Shown in pieces: positions 24,717 through 37,100 of a DNA stretch of 64,000 bases. Position 1 is the first letter of the stretch, and each line of letters starts with the position of its first letter. This stretch comes from Cladocopium goreaui (taxonomy: Eukaryota; Sar; Dinophyceae; Suessiales; Symbiodiniaceae): assembly GCA_947184155.2 (NCBI GenBank), contig CAMXCT020004001.1, positions 1,055,063-1,119,062 on the forward strand. Direction: 5' to 3'. A program made the position numbers and the translations under genes. A model generated the notes under the pieces. The model ran no database searches. It worked only from the letters and a program-made list of their open reading frames with translations, and was not told the DNA's origin.

Positions 24717-26650
24717 ATGATGATGATGATGATGATGATGGTGATGGTGATGGTGATGGTGATGATGATGATGGAAGAACTGTCCAAAGGTCTGAGATTT
24801 GATGATATTGATGATCTACCTTGCTTGCATCGTTTGGTTTGATGTCTTGATGCATGGCACATGAAAAAAGGGAATATCACATAATATCACCATCACTGAT
24901 TGGGAGACAACTAGCAGTGATGTGCCAAAGCAGATCAATTTCACACAGGGGAAAATGATGCTCAACTGGGCAGTTGTAAAACTCGGTTCTACTCATATCA
25001 TCACCTGTATATCAAGTGTTCGTTGAATGATTCTGAAAGACTGCGATTGTATCTGGGTAGCAAAGGTACAACCTGCCCCACACAATACACCCATGAACAC
25101 TATATATAATTGATTTTTGACAAAACAGACCCTTGAAAAATACTTTTCCGTTTACATCCAGGATCACGTTCCATTTCCTTTTGTTTCTTCAGATGGTTTT
25201 CTGGTCAACTTGGAGACTTGCACAGCTCGCCTCTCACCAACGTGCCCTTTGCACTAGAGTCGACAATCACCACGTCCGTCATGACCACCACTACAAAACC
25301 TGAGCTGCTCGCCAGTCGGGATGATCATCCCGTTTCTAGTGTTGAAAAAAAAACTATAGCATCTGGACATCATTCGACATATATGCTATACTACATGCTA
25401 TATACCCATTATATCATATTATATCTCCATTTAAACAAAATGCCATGTGAAAACTCCAAATAATTATCTCCCCTTTTCATGATCCGAAACTGTCCCTCCT
25501 TTTTTTCAGCCGGGCAGCAGAAGAATCTCCAAAGACACAAACTTTGCGTGGAAAAGGCGGGCCGCGCGCTCTCCACGACGTGCTCCGTACGGATCTTCTC
25601 CCACTTCATGCGACCGCGCAACTCCAGGGGGATGTGGACACTGAGGAGTACGGCCAGCATCACCAGCACATAGACCACCTCTAGTCACGGCGGTTGTGTA
25701 CTTGTAATAAGTAGATATGAAGTAATCCGTAGTAACCCCCATGACTTTGAACAGGTTGAACTCTGGAAAGGTTGGTTTTATATGTTTGGTCTCTGATCTT
25801 GAGGTATACACCCCATTTGTGGCCATTTAGAATGTCGGGAAAATGAAGGTAAGCTAGCGGATGAAATGGGGTATCATATATATATATATATATATTCAAA
25901 CAACACCATTTATTGTAACATATTGCAACCCCCAAACACATGTTTTTCAACGCGGGACATTTTCCTTTTTGGTGTTTGGTTCCCGGGGAAGTTACCCACC
26001 TGTTTTTGTTGGAGGTTCGCTAGAAAGAGCATGGGACCCACCGGGCCCACCTCGGCCGAACACATCAGTTGACAAGATGGTCCCATGCTAAGACATCAAA
26101 CACTAGGGCTTGTAGCCCAAAGGACCAGTGATGTGATAATTATATAATGTTATGTGTTAATTCATGTATAATATCATCAGAATATATCACATATCATAAT
26201 AATATATATATCATAGTATAACCTGATCATAATATCAACATATATCATAACACTATCAATATCATAAATATATCACATTTCAATATATATATATATTCAC
26301 ATTCAGAATATTATTTGAATGTTAATTCTGACATTGCTATATCTCATAATTGAAAAAAAACACATCGTATCCTCTGGTAAATTAAACATACCCTCTGGTA
26401 AACTAACATAGCAATTGAAAATGACCATAGAAATAGTGGATTTTCCCATTGAAAATTGTGATTTTCCATAGATTTTTGTATGTTTACCAGGCCGGGTAGG
26501 CCCTGAAAATCACATCGTATCCATGTCTGACCGTGGGAAACTGACATTTCCAAGGTCAACCCGAGGCACGGCGCTCCACTCCCACGTCACCGCATCGGGA
26601 GGATCCGTCACAGTGGGCTGGTTCATGCTGTCGTCTCTGATTTCAGACAT
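21679..26650 (-). CDS. Multipass membrane protein, ten exons (Rolling-stone / FAR-17a-like?)
   Basis: Exons: 26650-26514, 26087-26000, 25678-25519, 25299-25246, 24566-24449, 24166-24112, 23154-22976, 22534-22456, 22346-22262 and 21860-21679. All phases join, giving about 378 residues from ATG (in-frame TAA 15 nt upstream) to TAG. The N-terminus is polar; the rest holds about seven hydrophobic segments, for example VYVLVMLAVLLSVHI, FTIWSWSLIGLYMLLSG, MLPVSFLIFLAVWLVLLP, TYHLTFMFYYGASYVIFS and ALLVTLTIFFFLG. The series HNLNFLFMW, then VNRL, then YVIFSW, then FFIDWRYPLVLIG reminds me of Rolling-stone or FAR-17a/AIG1-type proteins, but I cannot confirm the family. The acidic tail DLEESEDETSDAW probably faces the cytosol. 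The eighth intron is exactly an inverted-repeat element. Exact ends of exons 3, 4 and 7 are alternatives among in-phase GA/GC donors. Confidence 0.75.
22347..22455 (-). mobile_element. CTGGTTGGTGG-family inverted-repeat element forming a complete intron
   Basis: Terminal repeats CTGGTTGGTGGTGC and GCACCAACCAG bound the element (22347-22451). It is flanked by TCAC on both sides, a 4-bp target duplication. Read on the minus strand, one duplication copy supplies the GT donor, and the element's own CCAG supplies the acceptor in front of GTGATC. Removing the 109 bp restores GASY|VIFSWIFF in the membrane protein. Confidence 0.85.
24689..24770. repeat. (GAT)n/(GGTGAT)n microsatellite
   Basis: Two GAT tracts and a GGTGAT tract within a membrane-protein intron. 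Confidence 0.9.
26389..26498. mobile_element. TACCCTCTGGTAA-family element in the first intron of the membrane protein
   Basis: Left end intact, right end altered to CCAGGCCGGGTA. A second partial left end (CCTCTGGTAAATTAA) sits just outside at 26371, suggesting nested insertion. Confidence 0.8.
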
Positions 26651-27664
26651 GGCGTGGCTGTTTTAAGGGGCGGACATGGGTGATCAAGTTGAAGTTTTCA
26701 TGTGTTGAATGATTAAATTTACCCTATCATATAGTAAATTAACACTATAATGTGTGTTTAAATAATTATAGCCATATACCGAATATATCCCACTGCAACC
26801 TTCCAGTTGCTTGTCAGCTAGGTAGTTAACTCGTGTCCACCAGCTGTGATATCAAAGGGATGAACATCCCACAGAACAGGCAAACACTTCGTCTGAACAC
26901 GGGGGACACCCCCAAAATAGATCAAAATATGTAGTCCTTTTACTTGGGAAAATGGTGATAAACTGGATTTTGGGGTGCCATTTTTTTTAGATAAATTGAT
27001 GCCTCTATACATTGCATATCATGGAATTCTTAGATCCACTAGCCGACCATAGTTGCTGTCGATATCCATATTACCCTCTGGTTATTTAACATAGCCATGG
27101 TATAGATGGCCCATTTATAGATGGTTTACCTATTGAAAATTGTGATTTTCCATGGCTATGTAACAAATAACCAGAGGGTATATCCGGTGAAATGCTTTGT
27201 GTACCATCTCCGCAGCAAGAACCACTTGAGCCAGTCATTCGCCATGCCAGAAGGTCGACAATTCAGAAGAGCGGCTTCTGATGGGCAATGACCACTGGAA
27301 CATCCAGTGGCAGCCAGAGATGGTCTTCAAAATGCCCAGTTCCAACATGGGTCATTGATCAACCCGTTGGTACCCGCGGCGACGCGAAGATACGCGAAGT
27401 GGTGAGTTGGAGGACTTTCTGGACGTCTTCTGCCGGCTTTTTTTCTACCCCTTAAATCCATCGAGTCATTGGGCTATGAGTCAGACTCACGGCAAAAAGA
27501 CATCAAACCCTGCCCCTGAAACATCAAAACAAAGGAACATCTTCCCGGTGCAGCCATGTCTTTGTGGATCTGCTGGGGCACACGTTATTCAGGACTGGGA
27601 ACGAATGAACACTCGGAAAACACGCCACTGGATGTCTCAAAAGAAAGGTTCCACCCGAAAATAG
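26651..27664. other. Spacer upstream of the membrane-protein gene
   Basis: Holds one palindromic element and mixed AT-rich sequence. A weak minus-strand frame near 27.2 kb (MANDWLKWFLLRR) lacks convincing splice sites. Nothing else recognised. Confidence 0.5.
27072..27180. mobile_element. TACCCTCTGG-family element
   Basis: Ends TTACCCTCTGGTTATTT and AAATAACCAGAGGGTA; same inner palindrome. Confidence 0.85.
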
Positions 27665-27771
27665 CTGGTTGGTGGTTGAGCCACCCCTCTGAAAAATATG
27701 AAAGTCAGTTGGGATCATGACATTCCCAATATATGGAAAAATACAAATTGATGTTCCAAACCAGCAACCAG
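27665..27771. mobile_element. CTGGTTGGTGG-family element
   Basis: Ends CTGGTTGGTGG and CCAGCAACCAG; AAATAG on both flanks. Lies in the spacer upstream of the membrane-protein gene. Confidence 0.85.
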
Positions 27772-28715
27772 AAATAGTATGTAACATGACCAACTGTTGC
27801 TGGAACTGTTGCTGTGGTGGAACATGTTGCCATTCTTTTTGGTATCTGCTCTCTGTTGCATCCACCTTTCAATACACCTGGAACTAGACCATGATTGGTT
27901 ATCATTACATAAAACATCATAATAAATCACATCAATATACATGAATAATCATTAATATATATATATTATTAGATAATTAAGTCCCATTCATCCCATTGAG
28001 TGATTATTCAGGATTCAAAGTTATCACCACTGATTTGAATCAATTCAAATACACTCAGTAGCAGCATGCATTTTCTACCACTCAAATCGATGTCGATGTC
28101 GCGCCCGTCGGTCGAGGCGAAAATTGCTGGCGTCACATGGCCACTCTTCCAGTGTCACTTTTCCAGTGTCCTTCGAAGCAAAAGTCCAGTCGGTTTTCCC
28201 CAGGAAACAAACTAAACCAATTTGCTTCAAACTCTGCACACATTCATCACACTACCCTTTGATGTTGTCAAACATGGAAGATGTTGGGAAATCCCCGCAG
28301 CCATAAAAAGGTAGCTGGGAAGGTCAGATCTGACAAAGCGTCGTTGGTTGTAGCGAAGCGAACCCATCCAAATTGACACAGATTGGAAGTCTTCTTACTG
28401 GATGTTACTTATTATTATTATGTTGTTCACTCCACGTTTTCCAAGTCATTAAAGCCGAACTTTCTCCTATAATTTCCCCTTGTTACGAGTATGTTGGATG
28501 CCCGGAAGGTACATCATCGTCTGACCCCTGTCACAGGGGTCCATACAGATCCATCAAAGTGGTCAACAGTTGGTTTAAGATTACCATATGTATATAAAAT
28601 TATATAAATTCAACTATCTAGAAAGTCCGTGAAACATCCGTTTTCAACATCTCCCCATTTTTATATTTTTCTTCTTCCATTCACCGCAGCTTTTCCCTTC
28701 CCTTCCGGGGCCTCG
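27772..28715. other. Spacer downstream of the LHC gene
   Basis: AT-rich with short GC-rich patches (28085-28140) and no exon I can support. The LHC 3' UTR should begin here. Confidence 0.5.
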
Positions 28716-31700
28716 TCAGAAGCCCAGCTGCTGCACGGCGTCTTTGCCCGTGACCAGCTCCGCAGCCACGATACCCAGGATGGCCACCATAGCGAAGCGC
28801 CCGTTGTTCAGCTCCTGGTTGCGCATGTCCTGACGACCGACAGCTTTGACATGTGCAATACACATGACGACATACACACATAATACACATTTATAATATA
28901 CATATATATATATACATACGTAGATATAAAGTAGATTTAAGTTGATATAAAGAAGGTATAAAGTAGTATCATCATTAATATGCATATTCAATCATATTCA
29001 TCTTTATATCCTATATCAATTTCAATCATCAACATCTCCTCATCCCATCCCCCCATCTCCCTTCCGTCCTCGGTGTATTGCTTGAGCCCCAAGGGATCCC
29101 CGAAGTTCCCCGGTTCCTTCGTGGCGTAGTCTTCGCTCCACACGGTGAACTCCAAGAGACCCGCCAGCAGCGACAAAAGCACCAAGCCGAAGCTCCCTTG
29201 GGCAAAACGTGGGGAATGAAAATCATAGTTCACCATCAAAAGAAAGGAACAATCCAATGGATGTGTGTGGATTTCCGTCTATATATAATTATAAATATAT
29301 ATATATTAGATGTGTTTAATGGATTTCTTAGACGGATTTAGAATTTAGCACGATAAAATCATCCAACCATCCGCATGAATGGTCCATGGCATGGCAAACA
29401 CATCATCAAACAAGACATGGATGCATCATGATTGGAACAAGGATAACATAATTGATTATTATTAAATTAACATTGAGGGACCATTGCCTTATAACTTATA
29501 TATCATGATTCAGATGATCAAGTTACCAACCATTGCGAATGAACCAACAAAAGGGGAGCATCAGCGATAATCAACATTGGCATTTTATGGGAGACATCAC
29601 CCAAATTCAGAAACCTTGTCAGGAAAGATAGTTTCCTTCAATTCTGTCATTTTGTCAATGAAGCTGTTGCGTTCTGGGAATGAAGCGGGGATTACAGTAA
29701 ATGGTGGTTTAACCCATGAAGAAACATAGAAAGGTAAAAAGATAGTGGTAAAATCAGACAAGCACGAGGATTAATTACCCTTGGCAATCTAACTTGCGAT
29801 AGGATAGGCTTCCAATCATCAAACATCGGCAATTACGAAAAAAAATCAAAAAATGGTCACAGTGTATCACAGGGTAACATCAACACGAATCCACAAGAGA
29901 TTTCAAGAGATTGCTCATTCATAACTGATAAAACTTTTTAAACCGGAGATAAACCCTCTGGTATTGAACCCTTCAAGTCCACCCTGCCAGAGTTAACCCC
30001 ACGACTCGTAAATGATTGGTGTGTGGCACAGTTTGTGGGGTTAGTTCATCCTTTTATAAATGGAATGACACAAGATTCTAGGACGTCTTTTCATCAGGGT
30101 TATGAACCACTAAGTGACTGGGGCGTAATTTTCCAATCATTTGGGATGGGAACGGGAACATATTCCAGTGATCAGGGCTCAAAACGCTCTGTTATTACCT
30201 TCTAGTTTTTGCTTCAGGATGGGATTTCCCAGTTATGCGATGATGATCATCATCCACCAAGAACATCAAGCAACCACAATTCATCAATGATACCACCTTG
30301 TTTTGCTGGTTGAAAACCATATGTTGCTGGAGCAACCCCCTATAATTAATCATCAACCAACCATCACGTCTTAAGTATATCCTGATATATTCAATTCTTA
30401 CACCCCTTATTCTGGTTATAAGTTATATCATATTCTCATCAAGTAACAAATCAACAGGACTTTAGCAGCCACTGCTCCGCCCAACGCAATCGCCTGGGTT
30501 GTTGAAGGCTGCCATGACCCCCGACGGCATCTCTTCGCCCCATTGGGTTTTTTCGAAGCCCGGGAAGCGCAGAAAGTGCTGCCCCACCGCACCAATTGAT
30601 GCCTCAGTTCAGCCATGGGATCGACCTACGACCGAAAGGCGATGATCATCACCCAAAAACTGGAAATCAAATACATAAACATACATATATAACCATATCA
30701 TATATTTATGTATTTGATTGTCATATCCATAGTATACTGCAAATGGAAAATTGGAATGACATAAACCATAGCAAATCCATGTCATTCCAATCCCACATTT
30801 ACATTTGTGCTGCTTCACATCCAACATTCTAAAAAAAAAACCTCTGGGTATGACTAACAGTTTGCCATGGGATTTCGATGGCCCATAGAAATAGATGGTT
30901 TTTACCTATTAATAGCATGGTGGATCTTTCCATGGCGAAGTGTTAGTCATAACCAGAGGCTAAATCCCCATGAAAAGCATCATTAACCATATAATAACCA
31001 CATATTTACTGTAACCATTATTAACAGTATATATTCCAATTATTTCCAATTAACAGTGTAACCATATTTGTTGGTTCTCTCCCCCTTTGCGCGGCCAGGT
31101 GCCATCATTGCCACGCGGCCATGTTTCAATTCACAGGCGCGGTACTCGCAGAAGGTCTCCTTTCGTTGCAAGGACATTGATAGACTCTCTCTCTCTCTAC
31201 ATATATATATAATTAGATGTAATGATGCGTGTATATTGTATAATATTCAATGTGTATGTGTATATATATATGTTGTTCAGCGTTTATGTAGCATCAGCAA
31301 ACACAGCAAAGTGCTACTGTATCAAAGCAGGTACAAGCACTCAAAACCATTTCAATATCCATGGAAACACTGGATATCACCAACAACGATGTGTGTACAT
31401 TGTACAACTGATGATGGGAAATCCAATGCAATCCATTCAGATTCAAGCGGATATGCAACACCGTTGAAAAAAATAAGATTCCTATCGCTAAATGACGGTT
31501 ACATATACTATAGTAATATACATTAATTAATATAACTTGGGATATTGGGAGAATACCTGGAGTTGGCAATCGATGCAAATCGCCCGAATATTCCCAGGTC
31601 GCGAGCTCTTTGAATTGGAACCTTTGGAAACTTTTGGAACAACGGAACCATCCCAGTTTCTTGAGGTCGTTCACTGAAAACTCCCCCGCCTTGTCTTTGG

Positions 31701-33078
31701 GCGCAAGGCCGATGGGGTCAAAGAATCCCACGGGCGCCGTAACACCAAGCTCCTGGTTCGCTTGGTAAATCGTGGCCTTTCTTTCGACAAAAATGGGTTT
31801 TTGGACAATTCACCAGTGGGATTTTTGATGATTTTTGATTTGATCAATGGATTGGTTTAAGGGAAAATTTACAGGAAAACCCCATATTTAATGGGAAAAT
31901 CTATGGTTTCCAATAGATTTTCCCTTAAACCAAACCATTGATTGGGGTTCGATGTACACTACCTCTGGACTGGCACGAAATCCCAGTGAATTGGATCTGA
32001 TGAGTTTGATGCTGAAACCGGAGCGGATTGATGCAAGCAACAGGCTCCGGGGCCTGGTCACACTAAATGGTTAGGGATATGATATACTGCTTGGTGGTGC
32101 AATAACCATCTTGAAAAATATGAAAGTTAATGGAAAGGATGACATCCCATATATTATGGAAAATTATGGAAAATAAAAAAAAGTTCTAAACCACCAACCA
32201 GATATAAGTATATTTCATGGATTGTGGTGATTATGGGCACATCTAAACATCAATGGTGAGTCCCAGACCAAGATAAGTCAAGATATACTCAAGGGAATCC
32301 CAGGCTGCAACGCCACAAAATGCCAAGACTTCCAGTGCTCCTGGCTGGCTTCCCATGGCGGCTCCACTTTTGGCGGTGGCTTCACCTTGGGTCCCTTGAT
32401 CTCTGGCGACTTCTCCGCGCGAAGACAACTTCGCAGAGGCCGACTTCGCGTGCTGCGGGCTGCGCTAAGGAGGACCTCGAAGGGAAAGGTGACCACCGTG
32501 GGGATGCACCTAAAGGAGAGAAATCCAATCCTTAATGATTGATGAATTGAACCTGTTCTATGCAAATTCTTGGGGTTGTTATAGAATTATGTATATCCAG
32601 GCATATCATGGCATATCTACATGTAAATCGGTTAATTTGGTTTGCAATATTTCAATGAAGGTACAAACTACTGTAAACATCGATGGATGAAGGGGTGATT
32701 TAGTTTGAGTTCTAAATGAAGGCAACTAAATATAGTTACACACACATGAATAGGTGGTTTTGCTCGTTTCAGTAAATGGAGGCAAACAGGAACCATACCA
32801 TATATCATGAATATCAGAAAATGGCTACTACCAGAAGCGATAAACATTTACAAGTCACTCTGGGCAAATGATCAAGTTGTCAGTTGTCCCCCATCAAAGT
32901 TGGCCAGTCTGGGTGTAATTTTCCAACCCATCAACTCATGGTCTCGCCCAGTGACCACCCCGCCAGCCACGGCGCCAATGCCGTGGCCTCTGCAGCCGGG
33001 GCCGGCGCCCACGGGGCCCGGGTGGGGTTGTGGCGCGCTGGGCGCAGCCGCGGCAGAGGAGAGGCTCAAGGCCAACAT
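28716..33078 (-). CDS. Light-harvesting chlorophyll-binding antenna protein (LHC family), seven exons
   Basis: This is a plastid thylakoid antenna protein that binds chlorophyll and carotenoid. Exons (minus strand): 33078-32959, 32475-32350, 31776-31669, 31159-31103, 30602-30494, 29196-29069 and 28829-28716 (TGA stop). All phases join and give about 253 residues. Family marks in order are GVTAPVGFFDPIGLAP, then helix 1 ELKHGRVAMM, then FLRFPGFE and EEMPSGV, then helix 2 LLSLLAGLLEFTVW with EDYATKEPGNFGDP, then helix 3 MRNQELNNGRFAM. The E-x-x-H/N-x-R chlorophyll ligands are present in helices 1 and 3. Donors in order are GT, GC, GA, GC, GC and GA. The two 5'-most exons (Ala/Pro-rich, then basic and Ser/Arg-rich) would form the transit region and are less certain. 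Their ATG has an in-frame TAA upstream. The body of the protein (31776-28716) is near certain. Confidence 0.9.
31848..31944. mobile_element. ATTGGTTTAAGGGAAAAT inverted-repeat element
   Basis: Arms TCAATGGATTGGTTTAAGGG and TTAAACCAAACCATTGA flank a short palindrome. A diverged copy is at 19678-19772. Lies in the LHC region upstream of exon 31776. Confidence 0.65.
32097..32201. mobile_element. CTGGTTGGTGG-family element
   Basis: Ends CTGCTTGGTGG and CCACCAACCAG; ATATA on both flanks. Within an LHC intron. Confidence 0.85.
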
Positions 33079-33154
33079 GGCGCGGGCAGCGAAGACTGGA
33101 CGGCCGTATTATCTGGGGATAATCAATGGATAATCAATGGATAATTCATGGATA

Positions 33155-33296
33155 TACCCTTTGGTAATCAAACGTGGCAATGGGAAATCCTTGAACTAAA
33201 TGCAGGTTTTAATATGTGTTTTGATGGTAAAATTGAGTGACCTAAATGGTGGATTTTCCATTGCCATGTTTGATAAACAGAGGGTAACTAATATTT
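33155..33296. mobile_element. TACCCTYTGG-family element, diverged
   Basis: Ends TACCCTTTGGTAATCAAAC and GTTTGATAAACAGAGGGTA around a longer inner part. Lies just upstream of the putative LHC start codon. Confidence 0.7.
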
Positions 33297-34114
33297 TTTG
33301 TCGCCTTCTGGATATGATTACCAATGATAAGGGATCATATACAACTGCAATTTTACTTTGGAGATGAAAGTCGACAAATTAATGATAAGGCCCTTTGTTG
33401 TTCGTTTCCAGGGTACAATGATTTCGCTACAGTATTTTATAAACAAATGGATACAAATGGGGGTTTTCCATAGCCATATTAAATTACCAGAAAGGCCCAA
33501 CAGCTGCAGCACTGTGGGATGCGACACTTAGCTAGTGCCGTACTGATTTATTGTGGTGTATCATGGGACATCCCACATACCACTTGTCAGAGGTTGTCAC
33601 CAACATCTAAACCTTTGTTACCTTGAAGGACCATATCAATACATCATGCGCGTTGAAACGGAACATTGAATGACATTGATAATCCATGTTATCGAACAAT
33701 CTGGAACAGCAACTGGGCTCAACCTAGCCAACCATTTCCTAGATGGGTTTGTATGAAAATTGGCATACCCTCAACTGCAATGGATTAGACAATCATGATA
33801 CCATTAAAATTGCAAACTTGAGGGCAATTTTTCCCCATTTCCGGACAAACCCGTTTGGTCAAATCCCAATTTGGGCTACTTAAATACCAATGGTTGGATA
33901 CAGTCAGTATATAATTAATGAATATTAATGATATGGGATATCAATACAGGTGTGGACCAAAATTACTGTAGCCCAAGATGGAATCTTTACTCCTCTAACA
34001 TCCAAATCTGAAGAATCCCAGCTTCAAGTTCCATTAAGAGTTCCATTAAAGGCAGCCACAAACATCCAACCTACATCCCATGTTCAATGCCACCAACATC
34101 GGCAACGGCTCCTC

Positions 34115-37100
34115 CTTCCGAAGCCTCGCTTGCTCGCTGCCAGCATTGGCCTGGCGCATGGGAAACTCCGAAGTGATTTCGAAATTGATTGTTACTAGTA
34201 ACATCCGGATATTTATATTTATATATATATATATCATATATATATATATATCATATATATATATATCATATATATATATATCATATATATATGACAGTTT
34301 GCCAACTAGTACAAAACTTCTGTCAACTATGTTTGGCAAATGGTCATATAATTATATATATATATTTAAGACTTGAGTATGAAAATCCATGTATTGAATA
34401 TGGATGAATTTGGAAAGTGATCAGATATAGAATGATACGGATAACAAATGATAACAAGGCTTGATCAAGGACATCTTTTGTTGGAAACTGGACACATTTG
34501 TCTATGGAAAACCCATGGGGAAACCCATTTGGAAAAATGATAGAAACGCGTCGGGTGTCCGGTGTCCGGTGACTCATTTAAGGGGCTGGGATGGGCTGGG
34601 AGTATGAAAAATTCCCCCATTACTTGTAGCGAACATGCGTAAAACTCAGCAGTTTCTCTAACCTACCCTCTGGTAAACTGTTACATAACTATGGAAAATC
34701 ACAATTTTTAATGGGAAAATCCACTATAAATGGCCATTTTCAATAGCTATGTTAAATTACCAGAGGGTACCCAAGGTTCACCCAGGCTTCTCAGACATCT
34801 TCAATCTACGATTGTGGACACCTCAATGAGAGCCACAGCAAAGGAAAACTGGTCATAGTAGCATAGTATGTTGTGCTTCTTGCTGGTTCCAGTCCATCAA
34901 AGACAAGCGTACTCCAATCAAAAGGTCCTAAGGAAAATCATTGGAGAGCCAGAGCCTTGGAGCCATACTTGGAGGCATGTTTAGGAACCATCTGCTTTGC
35001 GATTTCGCCTTCAGTCCACGGGTTTCAATATTTAGTATTATATAATGATATATATATATAGTATATAATGTAAATATAAATATACAGTATTTCACTCATC
35101 TGCTCCTGAACTGCTTTCCCTGCCTCGTATTGCGCCTGCGCCTTCCCCTGCAACAGAAAAGACACACCTCTGCCATTCATAGACAAAACAAATAGGCACA
35201 GGATATCACAGGATCGTTTGTAAAACTTCTGCCATTCAATCAGTATAATCAGATATAATCAGTATATGCTATAATCAGATATAATCAGTATCTGCAACAT
35301 TCTGCAACGCAACGTGGACATGTGGCCAGAGCAACATCCTGGTGAACCGAAAAAACCATGGAGGACAATTGCAGCCACAGAATAAAAAGCCTCGGTGATG
35401 ACCGGGTGCTACGTCAGCCAGCACAGTTTTGGTGCTGGACTCGCTTTGATCCAATTCTCTGTGAAAAACAAATTGTGGCTTTGTCTGAAAGCATCGCTAA
35501 ATCCATGGCTTCATCGGATTATGTTCTCTGTTCAACAGCCATTTTGGGGGTGTATCAATTTCCGACACACGAATATTAGGCCATAGCTATGCAAGAGTCG
35601 ACCACCCTGTGTTCGCGTGCCGTGCCTGTTTGTCTTTCATTCTCTGGAAGGACTCAGCACCTGTGGCGAATTGTATAGGTACGGCTCAAGACTCAAGACC
35701 TCCAATCCACAAATGGCGTGGTCATGCTTCGGAGCGAGTAGTAAACATTAGTAAACCATAGTAAACCATCCAATTTTGAGCTCACCAAATGCCTTGACAC
35801 AGTGGCAGATTGGGTGGCTAACTATTGGTGTTTCAATATGTCCTGGACGAAGCTGGGACTCAATCCCGAAAAAAGCGACATGTTTCTTCTCCAAACAAAA
35901 ATGACCATGTTGTCCATTGTCAGAGTTTCAACCGTTATTATAATGCAGGGTTGTATAATATTGTATAATATTGTATAATATGGTATAATTATCCAAAATT
36001 ATCCAAACAGGAAATCTCAACCATGGAAACAAGTCTGGTGAAGTGCTAGTGGTGCAACGTTGCACGGCCACCGTACGCTGCTTCTTGACCCCCCACTGGC
36101 GATTTCGGTTGCCATTTGAAGCTAACCTGTTGTTGGTGTCTCCCCTGATTGGGGGTCAACCCTCTGCGTAGCTCCTTGGCTCCCCATGTAGGGAAGATAC
36201 CCATAGCTCCTCGGCTGCCCTTTAACCACTGGACAGGCTTTGGAGAAAGTGGTGTGAAAACCTACAGTGCATCAGTGCTACGGGGTACCAAGGGTGAACT
36301 ATGAACTCACCAACGGCCCAGTGGATCTTTGCCCAAGGGACGTTGCCGCTCCTGCTCTTCCATCACCGCCTCGGTTTCGAGGGATGGCCAAATGGAATTT
36401 GACTCAAGAAGGGCTCCAAAATGATCCAAGCATTTCGAAGTGTCAGTTTTGTTTACCCTCTGGTAAACTAACATAGCTATTGAAAATTGCCATTTATAGT
36501 GAGTTTTCCCATTAAAAATGTTGATTTTCCATAGTTATGTTAGCTTACCGGAGGGTATCTGCCAGGCATTCATATGAAATCCAGTAATAGTCCTGCAGAA
36601 TTCAAAAAATCGGATCCCCTGAGCCACCGCACGATCTGAGCTTTCATCATCGCAATGTCCTGGTTCGCCGGCCAGGAGACGTAGGGGTCCACAAAAAAAT
36701 GGTGTTAAACTAAGAAACATGATCTTTTTGACCAAAAAAGCAGTTTTATCCAATTGACCAAAAAAAAAGGTTTTATCCAGGGAAAATTTGGGAGCAACAT
36801 ATAAGAGTAGAGCATGGTAGAGCTTAATCAGCAAAATTGGGATTTGATTAGTAAAGCATGCTGTTAGTGTCAATCCATTCCAAAAATACCACTTTGGTCC
36901 AGGGGGTAGCAATCGGGTACTGTAGAATCAATCCAAAAAGAGTTTCTAAAATTGTAATTTGCACTTCCCAAATGGGTCAAAGTTGGCTGGTGCTACACAA
37001 ATGCCTGGGAATAGAACACCCTGGACTTCGTATAGAACATGTTGCAACCTACTACAGTTGCATTGATGCTTTCGGACTAGACTATTGCTGTGAATAGTTG

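Noticed and set aside
24370..24855. 161-codon minus open frame
   Set aside because: Only 24449-24566 is a real exon; the rest is a GAT microsatellite and intron read through.
27180..27420. GC-richer patch with frame MANDWLKWFLLRRWYTKHF
   Set aside because: No convincing acceptor or donor, frames are short, and it lies between two complete genes.
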